NCBI RefSeq assembly: GCF_014164585.1
Contig: NZ_JACJFM010000023.1
Location: 1-64,000, forward strand
Reading direction: 5' to 3'
Source: Oceanospirillum sediminis
GTDB taxonomy: Bacteria > Pseudomonadota > Gammaproteobacteria > Pseudomonadales > Halomonadaceae
DNA length: 64,000 nt
The position numbers and the translations under genes were made by a program. The notes beneath the pieces are model-generated. The model was given only the letters and a program-made list of their open reading frames with translations. It ran no database searches and had not been told where the DNA came from. The stretch's first letter is position 1; each line of letters opens with the position of its first letter. Positions 9,438 to 18,986 of this stretch are shown in pieces.

Positions 9438-10238
9438 ATGAGCGAATCTCATACAGCATCGCCTGATGTCACCCTGGTTCTGGCGGGGCATGACCCTTCC
9501 GGAGGGGCAGGTATTCAGGCCGACATAGAAACCATACGCTCTCTTGGCGGCTATGCCTGCAGTGTCATCACAGCAACAACCTGTCAGAACACCGTTAATG
9601 TTCAGTCGATTCATCCGGTGAATGCCACGGATCTGATCACCCAGGCCAGAGCCATTCTGGATGATGTTCCGATATCCGCAATTAAAATTGGCCTGCTGGC
9701 CAGTGTAGAGAATATAGAAGCCATTCATACCCTGCTGACAGATTACCCGGATATACCCGTAGTACTGGACCCTATTCTGAGAGCCGGTGGCGGCAAATCA
9801 CTCAGCAGTGACGATATGGTACAAGCTATATCCACATTATTACTGCCCTATACCACTTTACTGACCCCGAATACTCAGGAACTGGTCCGGTTAAGTCCTA
9901 ATGCCGATTCGGACCAGGCCCGATGTCAGTACCTGATTGAACAGGGTTGCCGCTATGTCATGGTAACCGGTACTCATGCCCGAACACAGGATGTCATCAA
10001 CACCCTTTACAGCTCTCATGGTGAAGTGCAGCAAAAAAGCTGGCCACGCCTGCCTGGGGAATATCACGGCAGTGGCTGCACGTTTGCCGCCGCCGCCGCC
10101 GCTTTACTGGCACAAGGTGCCGATATCTGTAACGCCACAGAGATGGCGCAACAATTTACCTGGAACAGCCTGAAACAAGCATATCACCTGGGTAAGGGGC
10201 AATACCTGCCTAACCGACTTTTCTGGAGTCATTCTTGA
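9438..10238 (+). CDS. thiD: hydroxymethylpyrimidine/phosphomethylpyrimidine kinase
   Basis: Phosphorylates HMP and HMP-P for thiamine synthesis (ribokinase-like fold). Family features are the N-terminal AGHDPSGGAGIQAD substrate loop, the DPILRAGGG segment and the C-terminal anion hole GEYHGSGCTFAAA. The ATG at 9438 has GGAG six bases upstream; a GTG eight codons earlier is not needed. It overlaps thiE by four bases, so HMP-PP production and its coupling enzyme are made together. Confidence 0.95.
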   Translation: MSESHTASPDVTLVLAGHDPSGGAGIQADIETIRSLGGYACSVITATTCQNTVNVQSIHPVNATDLITQARAILDDVPISAIKIGLLASVENIEAIHTLLTDYPDIPVVLDPILRAGGGKSLSSDDMVQAISTLLLPYTTLLTPNTQELVRLSPNADSDQARCQYLIEQGCRYVMVTGTHARTQDVINTLYSSHGEVQQKSWPRLPGEYHGSGCTFAAAAAALLAQGADICNATEMAQQFTWNSLKQAYHLGKGQYLPNRLFWSHS

Positions 10239-10906
10239 ACGCACCTGACAACACATCCGCCCTTTCCTCTGCAACAGGCAACAAGCAGATCTATGCCATC
10301 ACCGATAGCCAGCTGATGCCAGGAGAGCACCTGATTCAGAAATCAGAGCTGGCCTTACAGGCCGGACTGGCTTTTCTGCAGTACCGTCGTAAAGGAGGAA
10401 CAGAAGATGAGCGCCAGCACGAAGCTGGACAACTACTGGCACTGTGTCGCCAGTATCAGACGCCTCTGATCATTAATGATGATCTGGAACTGGCAATGGC
10501 TATTGATGCCGATGGTGTCCATCTGGGCCAGAGCGACGGCTCACTTAAAGAGGCCCGCCAGCGTCTGGGAAACGATAAAATTATCGGAACTACCTGCCAT
10601 GATTCGCTGCAACTGGCTGAGCAGGCGATTCAGGATGGAGCCAGTTATATTGCCTTCGGCCGTTTTTTTCCATCAAACACAAAACCCGGAGCATCTCCTG
10701 CACCTTTAAGCCTGCTAACAGAAGCCAGGGCCCGCTTTGACTGTCCGATTGTTGCCATTGGAGGCATCAATCTGGACAATGCCCGTCAGGTCACAGAAAT
10801 GGGGGCAGATTTTGTGGCTGTAGTGCATACGGTTTTTGCTTCAGATCAACCGGATCAGCAGGTTTACCGTTTGCAGCACACCTTGAACAAGGTAGAGTCT
10901 GCATAA
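10235..10906 (+). CDS. thiE: thiamine-phosphate synthase
   Basis: Couples HMP-PP to thiazole phosphate to form thiamine monophosphate (TIM barrel). The conserved segments [29 protein letters not shown] and AIGGINLDN are present in 223 residues. The start is TTG at 10235 within the thiD stop (TTGA), with GGAG six bases upstream, and the next methionine is too far in. Adjacent thiD-thiE-hemL is also the Pseudomonas arrangement. Confidence 0.95.
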   Translation: MNAPDNTSALSSATGNKQIYAITDSQLMPGEHLIQKSELALQAGLAFLQYRRKGGTEDERQHEAGQLLALCRQYQTPLIINDDLELAMAIDADGVHLGQSDGSLKEARQRLGNDKIIGTTCHDSLQLAEQAIQDGASYIAFGRFFPSNTKPGASPAPLSLLTEARARFDCPIVAIGGINLDNARQVTEMGADFVAVVHTVFASDQPDQQVYRLQHTLNKVESA

Positions 10907-10955
10907 GGTATTCCTTACATTTTTGTTTTATTTTCCAGAAACGATAGGAAATTCG

Positions 10956-12239
10956 ATGTCCACGTCAGAACAGCTATTTAACAAAGCTCAGGCGGTTATC
11001 CCTGGTGGTGTAAACTCTCCGGTCCGTGCCTTCAAAAGTGTGGGTGGTACTCCGGTCTTTATCAAACGCGCCCAGGGTGCGTACCTCTATGACGAGGATG
11101 ATAAGCAGTATATTGACTACGTAGGCTCCTGGGGACCTATGATCACGGGCCACGCTAACCCGAAAGTCCTTCAGGCAGTTAAAGACCGTCTGGACTATGG
11201 TATGAGCTTTGGTGCGCCAACGGCTATCGAAACAACGATGGCAGAACGCATCTGCGAGCTGATGCCAAATATTGAAATGGTTCGTATGGTGAACTCAGGC
11301 ACCGAAGCAACCATGAGTGCCATTCGTCTGGCTCGCGGGTATACCGGTCGTGACAAGATTGTAAAATTTGAAGGCTGCTATCATGGGCATTCTGACTCTT
11401 TGCTGGTAAAAGCCGGGTCAGGCGCTCTGACCTTTGGAGAGCCTAACTCTCCTGGCGTACCGGCTGCTCTTGCTGAGCATACGATTACTCTGACTTACAA
11501 CGACATCGAGAATGTACGTGAATGCTTCCGTCAGATTGGTGACCAGATCGCTTGTATTATCGTAGAGCCTGTCGCAGGTAATATGAACTGTATCCCACCT
11601 GTACCGGGCTTTCTGGAATGCCTGCGTGAAGTCTGCGACGAATTCGGCTCAGTACTGATCTTTGATGAAGTTATGACCGGTTTCCGTGTGGCTCTGGGTG
11701 GTGCTCAGGCCCACTTTAATATCAAGCCGGATCTGACCACACTGGGTAAGATCATTGGTGGTGGTATGCCAGTTGGTGCCTTTGGCGGCAAGAAAGAGAT
11801 CATGTCTCATATTTCTCCTCTGGGTCCGGTTTATCAGGCAGGCACACTGTCTGGTAATCCTCTGGCTATGGCTGCGGGTCTGGCCCTGCTGGACAGTATT
11901 ACAGAGCCGGACTTCCATAAAGAACTGAGTGCAAAAGTCGATAAACTCTGTGCAGGGCTTGAAGAAGCAGCCAGAGAAGCCGGTGTTCCCTTTATTACTC
12001 AGAAAGTCGGCGGTATGTTCGGTATCTTCTTCACAGATAAACCGGCCATTAACGGTTTTGCCGAAGTAATGAACTGCAACCTGGATCAGTTCAATCAGTT
12101 CTTCCATGCCATGCTGGAAGAAGGGGTTTATCTGGCCCCGGCGTCATACGAAGCCGGCTTTGTGTCTTCAGTACATACTGACGAAGATCTTGATAAAACC
12201 CTTGCAGCAGCTCGCAAAGCGTTTGCAAAACTGAGCTGA
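10956..12239 (+). CDS. hemL: glutamate-1-semialdehyde 2,1-aminomutase
   Basis: PLP enzyme that converts glutamate-1-semialdehyde to 5-aminolevulinate in C5-pathway haem synthesis. The 427 residues match the family length. Signatures are [11 protein letters not shown] near the N terminus, [26 protein letters not shown] and the PLP lysine in [18 protein letters not shown]. The ATG at 10956 follows AGGAAA; an upstream start would add 11 residues not usual for the family. Confidence 0.97.
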   Translation: MSTSEQLFNKAQAVIPGGVNSPVRAFKSVGGTPVFIKRAQGAYLYDEDDKQYIDYVGSWGPMITGHANPKVLQAVKDRLDYGMSFGAPTAIETTMAERICELMPNIEMVRMVNSGTEATMSAIRLARGYTGRDKIVKFEGCYHGHSDSLLVKAGSGALTFGEPNSPGVPAALAEHTITLTYNDIENVRECFRQIGDQIACIIVEPVAGNMNCIPPVPGFLECLREVCDEFGSVLIFDEVMTGFRVALGGAQAHFNIKPDLTTLGKIIGGGMPVGAFGGKKEIMSHISPLGPVYQAGTLSGNPLAMAAGLALLDSITEPDFHKELSAKVDKLCAGLEEAAREAGVPFITQKVGGMFGIFFTDKPAINGFAEVMNCNLDQFNQFFHAMLEEGVYLAPASYEAGFVSSVHTDEDLDKTLAAARKAFAKLS

Positions 12240-12247
12240 TATAACAC

Positions 12248-12269
12248 GCGGGTTCAGGCATGAACCCGC
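12248..12269 (+). terminator. stable hairpin after hemL (terminator lacking a U-tract)
   Basis: A perfect nine-base-pair stem GCGGGTTCA/TGAACCCGC with a four-base loop starts eight bases after the hemL stop. No U-run follows, so it may stabilise the 3' end or act with Rho rather than terminate alone. Confidence 0.4.
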
Positions 12270-12329
12270 ACGTACACACCCGGCAGAAAATTAATATTGC
12301 CGGATTAACAGATAGACAGGAGAACGCCT

Positions 12330-13901
12330 GTGAGCCAGACGCTGATTGAGGCGCTGCAGAATCCGGCCTTATATGATCACCCGGTAACGGAATTCAAACT
12401 GTATCAGACCCATATTTCCTGGGTGCTGCTGACCGGTGAATACGCCTATAAGATCAAAAAACCGATGGACTTTGGTTTTCTGAATTTTACTACTCTGGAA
12501 AAGCGTCAATTCTTCTGTCAACAGGAACTGAAGCTGAACCAGCGCCTGGCCCCGGAGCTTTATCTGGATGTACTGCCGATCTCAGGCAGCGAAGAAGCCC
12601 CGCAACTGGGCGATGACAGCGCTCCTTTTGAATATGCGATTAAAGTTCGTCAGTTTGATAATGATAAGCTGCTGAGTGTATTACAGGCAGATAATGGCCT
12701 GACTCAGGCCCACATGGACTCCCTGACCCACCAGATTGCCGACTTCCACAACCGTATCGCTAAAGCCGATGACAGCACCGTTCTGGGTAATCCGGAAGAA
12801 GTACTGGCACCGGCTCAGCAGAACTTTGATCAGATCAAAGAAATGCTCAGCGATAAAGAAGCACTGAATCAGCTGGCACAGCTGGAAGGCTGGATGCAGG
12901 ATACCTTTACCCGCTTACAACCATTATTCGCCCGTCGAAAAGCACAGGGTATGGTACGGGAGTGCCATGGTGATATCCACCTGGGCAACGCGGTGCTGAT
13001 CGGTGATGACGTCACCCTGTTCGACTGCATCGAATTCAATGATGAGTTCCGCTGGATTGATGTGATCAGTGATATCGCCTTTCTGGTGATGGACCTGGAA
13101 GCCCGTGGAGAAAATAAACTGGCTCGTCATGTCAGTAATCTGTATCTTGAACTGACCGGCGATTACGAAGGCATACAACTGCTAAGCTTCTACAAAAGCT
13201 ACCGGTCGATGGTACGGGCTAAAGTCACACGCTTTATGCTACTGGATCCGGGCATTGATGATTCTCAGCGTGAAACGCTGGAACAGGATTATCAGAGCTA
13301 CATTGATCTGGCGGAGTCCTATACCGTATTTGAACAGCCCTTTATGCTGATTACTCATGGCGTATCCGGTTCAGGGAAGAGTTCAATCAGCCGCGATGTG
13401 ATTCAGGAACTGGGCGTTATCCGCATTCGTTCCGATGTCGAGCGTAAACGCCTGTTTGGCCTGGACGCTTCAGAACGCAGTCATTCAGAACTGGATCAGG
13501 GCATTTATACTCCGGAAGCCACAGAAAAAACCTATGCCCGTCTGACAGAACTGGCTGACTTTATTGTACATTCTGCCACTCCGGTTATTATTGATGCGAC
13601 CAATCTGAAACGCTGGCAACGGGATGCTCTGCGAGAAAAAGCAGAACAACTCGGAGTTTCTGCATTAACGTTGTCTTTCACCGCCAGTGAAGAGACACTG
13701 CGTCGTCGGGTGAAAAAACGTCAGGTACAGGGTGATGATGCCTCTGAAGCAGGACTGGAAGTACTGGCAAAGCAGTTACAGCAGCAAGAAGCTATCTCTT
13801 CTGAAGAGACCCACTATACTGTAACTATTAATACTGACGAAGACAGTGCAACCCAGAATCTTCTGGCCAGTATCCGTCGGCATTTTGGTCTGTGCAATTA
13901 A
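12330..13901 (+). CDS. fusion of aminoglycoside-phosphotransferase-like kinase and P-loop ATPase
   Basis: Two-domain protein of 523 residues, substrate unknown. The N-terminal half is an APH/choline-kinase-like fold with the catalytic loop CHGDIHLGN and downstream LFDCIEF metal-binding segment. The C-terminal part (from about residue 340) is a kinase-like P-loop domain with Walker A GVSGSGKSS. This is a known conserved domain pairing in proteobacteria without a settled role. It is not evidence of aminoglycoside resistance. Start is GTG at 12330 with AGGAG upstream. Confidence 0.88.
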   Translation: MSQTLIEALQNPALYDHPVTEFKLYQTHISWVLLTGEYAYKIKKPMDFGFLNFTTLEKRQFFCQQELKLNQRLAPELYLDVLPISGSEEAPQLGDDSAPFEYAIKVRQFDNDKLLSVLQADNGLTQAHMDSLTHQIADFHNRIAKADDSTVLGNPEEVLAPAQQNFDQIKEMLSDKEALNQLAQLEGWMQDTFTRLQPLFARRKAQGMVRECHGDIHLGNAVLIGDDVTLFDCIEFNDEFRWIDVISDIAFLVMDLEARGENKLARHVSNLYLELTGDYEGIQLLSFYKSYRSMVRAKVTRFMLLDPGIDDSQRETLEQDYQSYIDLAESYTVFEQPFMLITHGVSGSGKSSISRDVIQELGVIRIRSDVERKRLFGLDASERSHSELDQGIYTPEATEKTYARLTELADFIVHSATPVIIDATNLKRWQRDALREKAEQLGVSALTLSFTASEETLRRRVKKRQVQGDDASEAGLEVLAKQLQQQEAISSEETHYTVTINTDEDSATQNLLASIRRHFGLCN

Positions 13902-14145
13902 GCAGACATGCGCCAGTGACCTGACGGCTTATCCAGTTGAATGTACGGGTAAGCAAGTGTTACCGGGCCAGTATTTTATCCTGGTAACACAGCCCCAGAC
14001 AGAGAGCGCAGATAACTATCTGTTTTCTTTAATTATTTCTCTGGCGCACTCACAGTCCGATACATTTTCAGTCTGTGCAAAGCCAGAGAAGGGGGTTAGC
14101 ATTTAAAAGCATCTTTTGTTTACGGAAGACATAGAGGGCATGGCT
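13902..14145 (+). other. intergenic gap with long TGTTACC/GGTAACA hairpin
   Basis: No convincing gene is seen. The gap holds the inverted repeat GTGTTACC (13957-13964) and GGTAACAC (13983-13990), which can fold into a hairpin with inner CCAG/CTGG pairing. No U-tract follows. The half-sites resemble those upstream of the CrcZ-type RNA. Confidence 0.4.
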
Positions 14146-14487
14146 ATGAGTGCACCAAAAATCCTGCAAGACCCGCTTTATCAGTTGCTCCGGGATGAAA
14201 ATATACAAGGCTTTAACGAAGCCAGGGCTCAAGGTATATCCACTGATCTGCGTTGTGGTGATTTCAGAGGTCTGGATCTGCGAGGTCTGAATGCGGATGG
14301 TCTGGATATGAGTAATGCCTACTTCCGGGGATCAGATTTGCGTGGCATTGACTTCACTCACTGTCGCCTGGAAGGTAGCAGCATTGCCGGGGCCAATATT
14401 TCAGGCTGTTACTTCCCGAAGGAACTATCTGCAGATGAACTGCTGTTGTCGATGAATCACGGCATACGGATGCGCTATAACAGCTGA
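14146..14487 (+). CDS. pentapeptide repeat-containing protein
   Basis: Small soluble protein of 113 residues, function unknown. The middle (about residues 37-85) is made of pentapeptide repeats of the A(D/N)LxX type (DFRGLDLRGLNADGLDMSNA), predicted to form a short right-handed beta-helix. An N-terminal conserved segment, KILQDPLYQLLRDENI, precedes it. Similar short proteins are conserved in Pseudomonas. The ATG at 14146 is chosen because GAGG lies eight bases upstream, whereas the ATG at 14140 is too close to that site. Confidence 0.85.
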   Translation: MSAPKILQDPLYQLLRDENIQGFNEARAQGISTDLRCGDFRGLDLRGLNADGLDMSNAYFRGSDLRGIDFTHCRLEGSSIAGANISGCYFPKELSADELLLSMNHGIRMRYNS

Positions 14488-14589
14488 AAGATATAATATA
14501 CAGCAGGAAACCCTTGTCAGAATGGTATCTGAAAATTGCGGTATCACTGTCATCTTAATGTCACAGCGGATAGCCATAATGCGCTTGTC

Positions 14590-14630
14590 CGAACAGGGGT
14601 TATCTAGTGTTCGAGGTTAGTTTACTAACC
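14590..14630 (+). repeat. two consecutive small hairpins before the terminator
   Basis: CGAACA (14590-14595) pairs with TGTTCG (14608-14613), and GGTTAG (14615-14620) pairs with CTAACC (14625-14630). Together with the intrinsic terminator just downstream they form a compact structured RNA 3' end. It could be part of the pentapeptide mRNA tail or a small RNA; no strong promoter was found. Confidence 0.4.
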
Positions 14631-14638
14631 GTATTTTC

Positions 14639-14668
14639 AGCCGTTTGCATTTGCAAGCGGCTTTTTTA
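14639..14668 (+). terminator. intrinsic terminator downstream of the pentapeptide gene
   Basis: An AGCCGTTTGC/GCAAGCGGCT stem (one G-U pair) followed by a run of T. It lies 150 bases after the pentapeptide stop and 80 bases before the Rieske gene. Confidence 0.85.
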
Positions 14669-14745
14669 TTGTTCCGGAAAAAACAGTCATAGGATTGCTT
14701 GTACAACAACAGCCTGAAGCCTGTACTTATCCCGGGGAGGTTATT

Positions 14746-15096
14746 ATGTACGTTCTGTGTTCCCTTGATGCTCTTGAAAGTAATAGCAGCAAAGGTTTTC
14801 AGAGTCCATTAGGTCCCATATTCGCCGTCAGAAAAAAGAAAAAAGTTTATTTATACGCCAATGAATGTCCTCATATGGGAATCAATCTAGAATGGGTACC
14901 CGACCAGTTTCTGGATACCAGTAAACAACTGATCCAGTGTGCCATGCATGGCGCACAGTTTCTGATAAAAACAGGTGAGTGCATTCACGGCCCCTGTAAA
15001 GGGCAGAACCTCAGACCCGTTCCTTTTGAAATCAACAGTCAGAATGAAATATGCCTCCAGATTACAACCCCTGCACTGGCAGAGCAGACTCAATAA
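14746..15096 (+). CDS. Rieske [2Fe-2S] domain protein
   Basis: Small stand-alone Rieske ferredoxin-like protein of 116 residues, probably an electron carrier or NirD-like subunit. The cluster ligands are Cys41 and His43 (CPHMG) and Cys65 and His68 (CAMHGAQF). ATG 14746 has a GGGGAGG site. The 3' end overlaps the oppositely oriented sfsA by 35 bases. No partner oxygenase or reductase gene is nearby, so its electron partner is unknown. Confidence 0.87.
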   Translation: MYVLCSLDALESNSSKGFQSPLGPIFAVRKKKKVYLYANECPHMGINLEWVPDQFLDTSKQLIQCAMHGAQFLIKTGECIHGPCKGQNLRPVPFEINSQNEICLQITTPALAEQTQ

Positions 15097-15778
15097 TCAG
15101 TTCATCTGTCTGCAACCGGCTGCAATAAGCCAGCACCTCCACCCCTTGCTCTGCCGCCCCACGCAGAGCCACAGCATATTCAGGGTCAATATGCTCTGCC
15201 GGACTGACTGAATGAATTCCTGTGTGATTGACACAGAACAGCAGTACAGCCCTATGTCCCTGTCGTACCATTTCTGTCAGCTCTCTCAGATGCTTACTGC
15301 CTCTCTGACTGACTGCATCCGGAAAAAAGCCAGCACCCGGCGCCCGTTCCTGCTCCAGCAAAGTGACACTTTTCACTTCGACATAGCACTGTTGCTGATC
15401 TTTTGTTAATAAAAAATCAATCCGGCTGTTCTCCTCACCATACCGGACCTCTGGCCGGATAGCGTCATAACCGGTTAACTCAGGAATCAGATCATGCTGT
15501 AAAGCATCATATATCAGTTTATTAGCCTGAGCGGTATTCACACAGATCAGCTGTCCATCCGGTGTTTCTGACAGCTCCCACGTACAGGGATATTTACGCT
15601 TCGGATTACCGGAATCGGAATACCAGACTCGCCAGCCCGGAGCCATACAGTTCCTCATAGAGCCGGTATTCGGACAGTGTAAAGTTATCTCAGAGCCATC
15701 TTCCAGTTGGACATCAGCCATAAAGCGTTTATAACGACGAATCAGCGTGGCTGGCTGGAGTTCAGAGACCCATTGCAT
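15062..15778 (-). CDS. sfsA: SfsA family DNA-binding protein / sugar fermentation stimulation protein
   Basis: The 238-residue protein has the SfsA family layout. The N-terminal OB-like segment includes [15 protein letters not shown] and HCPNTGSM, and the C-terminal part is nuclease-like with RIDFLLT and [10 protein letters not shown]. The E. coli protein was linked to maltose metabolism and binds DNA, but its exact role is uncertain. It lies downstream of the aminotransferase and dksA region, as in Pseudomonas. Confidence 0.94.
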   Translation of the reverse strand: MQWVSELQPATLIRRYKRFMADVQLEDGSEITLHCPNTGSMRNCMAPGWRVWYSDSGNPKRKYPCTWELSETPDGQLICVNTAQANKLIYDALQHDLIPELTGYDAIRPEVRYGEENSRIDFLLTKDQQQCYVEVKSVTLLEQERAPGAGFFPDAVSQRGSKHLRELTEMVRQGHRAVLLFCVNHTGIHSVSPAEHIDPEYAVALRGAAEQGVEVLAYCSRLQTDELIIESALPVQGL

Positions 15779-15789
15779 TAGTTATCCTC

Positions 15790-15816
15790 AGAGAAAAGAA
15801 CCGGATTGCTCCGGCT
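15790..15816 (-). terminator. putative terminator between the aminotransferase gene and sfsA
   Basis: On the minus strand an AGCCGGA/TCCGGTT stem (one G-U pair) with a GCAA loop is followed by CTTTTCT. It is a modest hairpin and may only reduce sfsA expression. Confidence 0.4.
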
Positions 15817-15847
15817 CAGTAACAGTAAAAATCATCCAGCCAGAAAA

Positions 15848-17023
15848 TCAGCTCTGTCGGATAAAACGAGCGATACGTTCTACAGCCTGCTCCAGCTGCT
15901 CTATATCTGTCGCATAAGCAAAACGAACGGTTTTCCGGGCGCCATTTAAGCCAAAGTCCAGTCCCGGAGTGGTCGCTACAAACTCCTGTTCCAGCAAATC
16001 CTGACACCACTGATAACTGTCATCAGTAAGATGATCAACACCGGCATAGATATAAAAAGCCCCCTCAGGCGTCACAGGTACAGACATCCCCAGCTCTCTC
16101 AATGCCGGTAACAGAAAGTCTCTGCGACGTGCAAACTCCGCCCGGCGCTCTTCCAGAATGGCAATAGTCTCTGGCTGAAAAGCGGCCAGTGCCGCATACT
16201 GAGATGGAGTCGGTGCAGACAAGAATACGTTCTGTGCCAGCTTATCCAGTTCTGACACCGCATTATCCGGCGCTACCAGCCAGCCAAGGCGCCAGCCGGT
16301 CATGCCGAAATATTTTGAGAAGCTATTGATCACGAACGCCTCATCATTCACAGACAGCGCAGTCATAGCGTTCACGCCGTAAGTCAGCCCCTGATAGATT
16401 TCATCCGCAATCAGCGCACCATTTCTGGCAGAAACTGCCTGACTGATAGCCTGCAAAGCCTCTTTACCCACCAGAGTTCCGGTCGGATTGGAAGGTGTAG
16501 CCAGCATAGCAGCACGGGTCCGATCATCCCAATGCTGTTCAATATGCCCGACGTTCAGCTGATATTCGCTATCAGCCCCCACCGGTATCAGTTGCGGCTC
16601 CCCTTCAAATAAACGCATAAAGTTGCGATTACAGGGGTAAGTTGGATCAGCCATCATCACTTTATCCCCCGGATTCACCAGCAGGGCTGCAATCAGCAAA
16701 AGAGCGCCGGAAGCCCCGGGTGTCACAATAATTCGCCCTGGATCAATATCCACGCCATAGGCTGTCTGGTAATGGCCGGCTATCGCTTCTCTTAGCTCAG
16801 GTAAACCCGCGGCCGGAGTATATTGCGTCAGACCTTTTGCCAGAGCATCCTGTCCCGCCTGAATAACCGGGGCAGCCGTCGGAAAATCAGGCTCTCCGAC
16901 TTCCATATGAATAACATCCCGCCCTTCAGCCTGAAGCTGCCGGGCTCGTGCCAGTAGCTGCATTACATGGAAAGGGGCAATTTGGGAAACCCTGGCTGCC
17001 CACTGAAAACCTGACAGAGACAT
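15848..17023 (-). CDS. class I/II pyridoxal-phosphate aminotransferase
   Basis: PLP-dependent aminotransferase of 391 residues. It has the cofactor lysine in NSFSKYFGMTGWRLGW, a TPSNPTGT segment, ADEIYQGL and the C-terminal KTVRFAYA region that binds the substrate carboxylate. Close family members act on aspartate, alanine or aromatic substrates, and the exact substrate cannot be read from the sequence. It is divergent from dksA across a 275-base gap, the same neighbourhood as in Pseudomonas. Confidence 0.9.
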   Translation of the reverse strand: MSLSGFQWAARVSQIAPFHVMQLLARARQLQAEGRDVIHMEVGEPDFPTAAPVIQAGQDALAKGLTQYTPAAGLPELREAIAGHYQTAYGVDIDPGRIIVTPGASGALLLIAALLVNPGDKVMMADPTYPCNRNFMRLFEGEPQLIPVGADSEYQLNVGHIEQHWDDRTRAAMLATPSNPTGTLVGKEALQAISQAVSARNGALIADEIYQGLTYGVNAMTALSVNDEAFVINSFSKYFGMTGWRLGWLVAPDNAVSELDKLAQNVFLSAPTPSQYAALAAFQPETIAILEERRAEFARRRDFLLPALRELGMSVPVTPEGAFYIYAGVDHLTDDSYQWCQDLLEQEFVATTPGLDFGLNGARKTVRFAYATDIEQLEQAVERIARFIRQS

Positions 17024-17153
17024 AAACTACTCCGGATATTAAATTTAGTAACAATAACCAGACATAATAGATAAAAGCATGGATTCATGCACCTTACCGG
17101 ACGATCAGAACCAGGCAAAAGTGAGGAATACCTTCTATAATTTCTTTTTCAAG

Positions 17154-17182
17154 TTGCATTTCTCATACTTTTCCGATAAATA
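17154..17182 (+). promoter_or_regulatory. putative sigma70 promoter of dksA
   Basis: TTGCAT (17154-17159), a 17-base spacer and TAAATA (17177-17182), about 115 bases upstream of the dksA ATG. Nothing else recognisable was seen in the gap 17024-17298. Confidence 0.4.
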
Positions 17183-17298
17183 AGCAAAGCTTTCAAAAAC
17201 GTGACCAGGTGGGTCATGTTGCTGAGGGTGCCAGTTAAGGACGAGAAATCGGCAGGTATCCCCAGAATCAATCAATAACACTAATATGGGGCAGTCAT

Positions 17299-17733
17299 AT
17301 GCCAGACAATGCAACCAACAATACAGAGCAAGCTTTCGTTCCATATAACGCCGCTGATGGCGAGGAGTATATGAATGATAATCAGCTCGAGCATTTCCGC
17401 CAGATTCTCCAGCAGTGGAAACAGGATCTGATGGAGGAAGTTGATCGTACTGTTCAGCATCTGCAGGAAGATGCGAGCAACTTTGCTGACCCCGCAGACC
17501 GTGCTACCCAGGAAGAAGAATTCAGCCTGGAGCTGCGTACCCGTGATCGTGAACGTAAACTGATCAAAAAAATCAATGAAGCGCTGGAAGACATCGACAG
17601 CGGTGATTACGGCTACTGTGAGTCCTGCGGTATTGAGATCGGTATTCGCCGACTGGAAGCCCGCCCGACAGCTACCTTATGCGTAGACTGTAAAACCCTG
17701 GCAGAGATTAAAGAACGCCAGATTGGTGGCTGA
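17299..17733 (+). CDS. dksA: RNA polymerase-binding transcription factor DksA
   Basis: Binds the RNA polymerase secondary channel and, with ppGpp, mediates the stringent response, including repression of rRNA promoters. The 144-residue protein has the coiled-coil with the DPADRATQEEEFSLELR tip region and a C-terminal four-cysteine zinc finger (CESC...CVDC) in GYCESCGIEIGIRRLEARPTA context. It precedes gluQ, as in many gammaproteobacteria. The ATG at 17299 gives the expected length. Confidence 0.97.
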   Translation: MPDNATNNTEQAFVPYNAADGEEYMNDNQLEHFRQILQQWKQDLMEEVDRTVQHLQEDASNFADPADRATQEEEFSLELRTRDRERKLIKKINEALEDIDSGDYGYCESCGIEIGIRRLEARPTATLCVDCKTLAEIKERQIGG

Positions 17734-17753
17734 TAACCGCCTGATAAACCGAT

Positions 17754-17776
17754 AAAGGCCAGCCTTACTGGCCTTT
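17754..17776 (+). terminator. hairpin terminator between dksA and gluQ
   Basis: A nine-base-pair stem AAAGGCCAG/CTGGCCTTT with a five-base loop, then TTGTTCT-like sequence. It is likely partial, letting some dksA transcripts continue into gluQ. Confidence 0.6.
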
Positions 17777-17803
17777 GTTCTGACAACCGACTCAGTAACG
17801 GGC

Positions 17804-18694
17804 ATGTCTGCATCCCATTCTTATATCGGGCGCTTTGCGCCTACACCATCAGGTCCTCTGCACTTTGGCTCTCTGGTTGCCGCACTGGCCAGCTATCTGG
17901 ATGCCAGATCGGCTGGTGGGCACTGGCTGTTACGTATTGAAGATATCGATCCACCCAGAGAACAACCCGGTGCCGCCGATCAGATCCTGCGTACACTGGA
18001 AGCCTTCGAGCTATTCTGGGATGGCCCCGTGTTTTATCAGAGCCAGCAGAATGAACGTTATCAATACGCCGTGGAATTGTTACAGCAGCGTCATCTGGCC
18101 TATCCTTGTCGCTGCAGCCGCAAACAATTACGGGATTATCCGGTTTACCCTGGCTGGTGTCGTGAACATTCCCCTGATACTCAGGATAGTGCGATACGCG
18201 TTATAACGTCAGGTCAGTTTCAAATCCAGGATCGTATCCAGGACTATTGCCATTGGAATATGGCAGACATCGGGGATTTTATTATACAGCGCAGAGATAA
18301 GCTGTTTGCTTATCAACTGGCAGTCATACTGGATGACCACGATCAGGGCGTTAATCAGGTCGTCCGGGGGTTTGATATTCTGGACAGCACTCCTCGCCAG
18401 CTACAACTGCTCAGCCATATGGATCTGCCTGTGCCTCAATATGCGCATATTCCTGTCATTGTTAATCCCGATGGCCAGAAACTGAGTAAACAGAACCTGG
18501 CACCGGCAATTCAGGCCGATGAGCGCCTTTCCCTTCTGATAGCCGCACTGAATGCGCTTGGACATACCGCAGATTCATCAGTTACCAGCTGTGGCTACCA
18601 GGCCGTCATGGAGTGGGCGATTAAACACTGGGATATTGACCGGATACCGGGTTGTGCCGGTATTCCTGTCACGCAGCTATGCCCTGAAAGCTGA
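17804..18694 (+). CDS. gluQ: glutamyl-Q tRNA(Asp) synthetase
   Basis: Truncated GluRS paralogue that attaches glutamate to queuosine in the anticodon of tRNA-Asp. The 296 residues cover only the catalytic half. The class I motif is in FAPTPSGPLHFGSL and the KMSK-like loop is QKLSKQNLA. Zinc-type cysteines (CRCSRKQL ... GWCREH) are present and no anticodon-binding domain exists, as expected for the family. The order dksA-gluQ-cbrAB-pcnB matches Pseudomonas. Confidence 0.94.
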   Translation: MSASHSYIGRFAPTPSGPLHFGSLVAALASYLDARSAGGHWLLRIEDIDPPREQPGAADQILRTLEAFELFWDGPVFYQSQQNERYQYAVELLQQRHLAYPCRCSRKQLRDYPVYPGWCREHSPDTQDSAIRVITSGQFQIQDRIQDYCHWNMADIGDFIIQRRDKLFAYQLAVILDDHDQGVNQVVRGFDILDSTPRQLQLLSHMDLPVPQYAHIPVIVNPDGQKLSKQNLAPAIQADERLSLLIAALNALGHTADSSVTSCGYQAVMEWAIKHWDIDRIPGCAGIPVTQLCPES

Positions 18695-18809
18695 TATCAT
18701 CTGCAATCGCAGGGTTGGTTATTCAGCACAACCCGATTAAACGTTCTGATGCCTTACAGGCTATCCGTTCACATCCACTCCGTAACTCAGCCTTTCCAGA
18801 GAGGCCTCT

Positions 18810-18986
18810 ATGTATATTTACCGTCTTATTCTGTTTCTGGTGTTTGCCGGTTACCTTTTTTCTCCCGTGCTGATGGACTGGTGGGGTGATAGTAACGGCA
18901 GCTGGTATCGGCCTTATCTGGTCTGGGCTGCTCTGATAGGTATTTCCGTATGGTTAGAACAGAAGAGAAAACTTGATGAGCTTTAG
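18810..18986 (+). CDS. cbrX: small membrane protein CbrX-like, upstream of and overlapping cbrA
   Basis: A 58-codon gene starting at ATG 18810 with a GAGAGG site five bases upstream. The product begins MYIYRLILFLVFAGYLFSP, has two hydrophobic segments (about residues 5-20 and 34-49), and ends in a charged QKRKLDEL tail. Its stop at 18986 lies 11 bases inside cbrA, so the two are probably translationally coupled. In Pseudomonas a small protein at the same place is called cbrX. The name here is given from position, size and topology, not from a database match. Confidence 0.75.
   Translation: MYIYRLILFLVFAGYLFSPVLMDWWGDSNGSWYRPYLVWAALIGISVWLEQKRKLDEL

Noticed and set aside
12330-13901. Aminoglycoside resistance gene
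   Set aside because: The APH-like domain is part of a widespread fusion with a P-loop domain, and the setting is housekeeping; no evidence for drug modification.
13846-14106. An 86-codon frame between the kinase fusion and the pentapeptide gene
   Set aside because: It begins inside the previous gene in another frame and has no ribosome site or recognisable feature.
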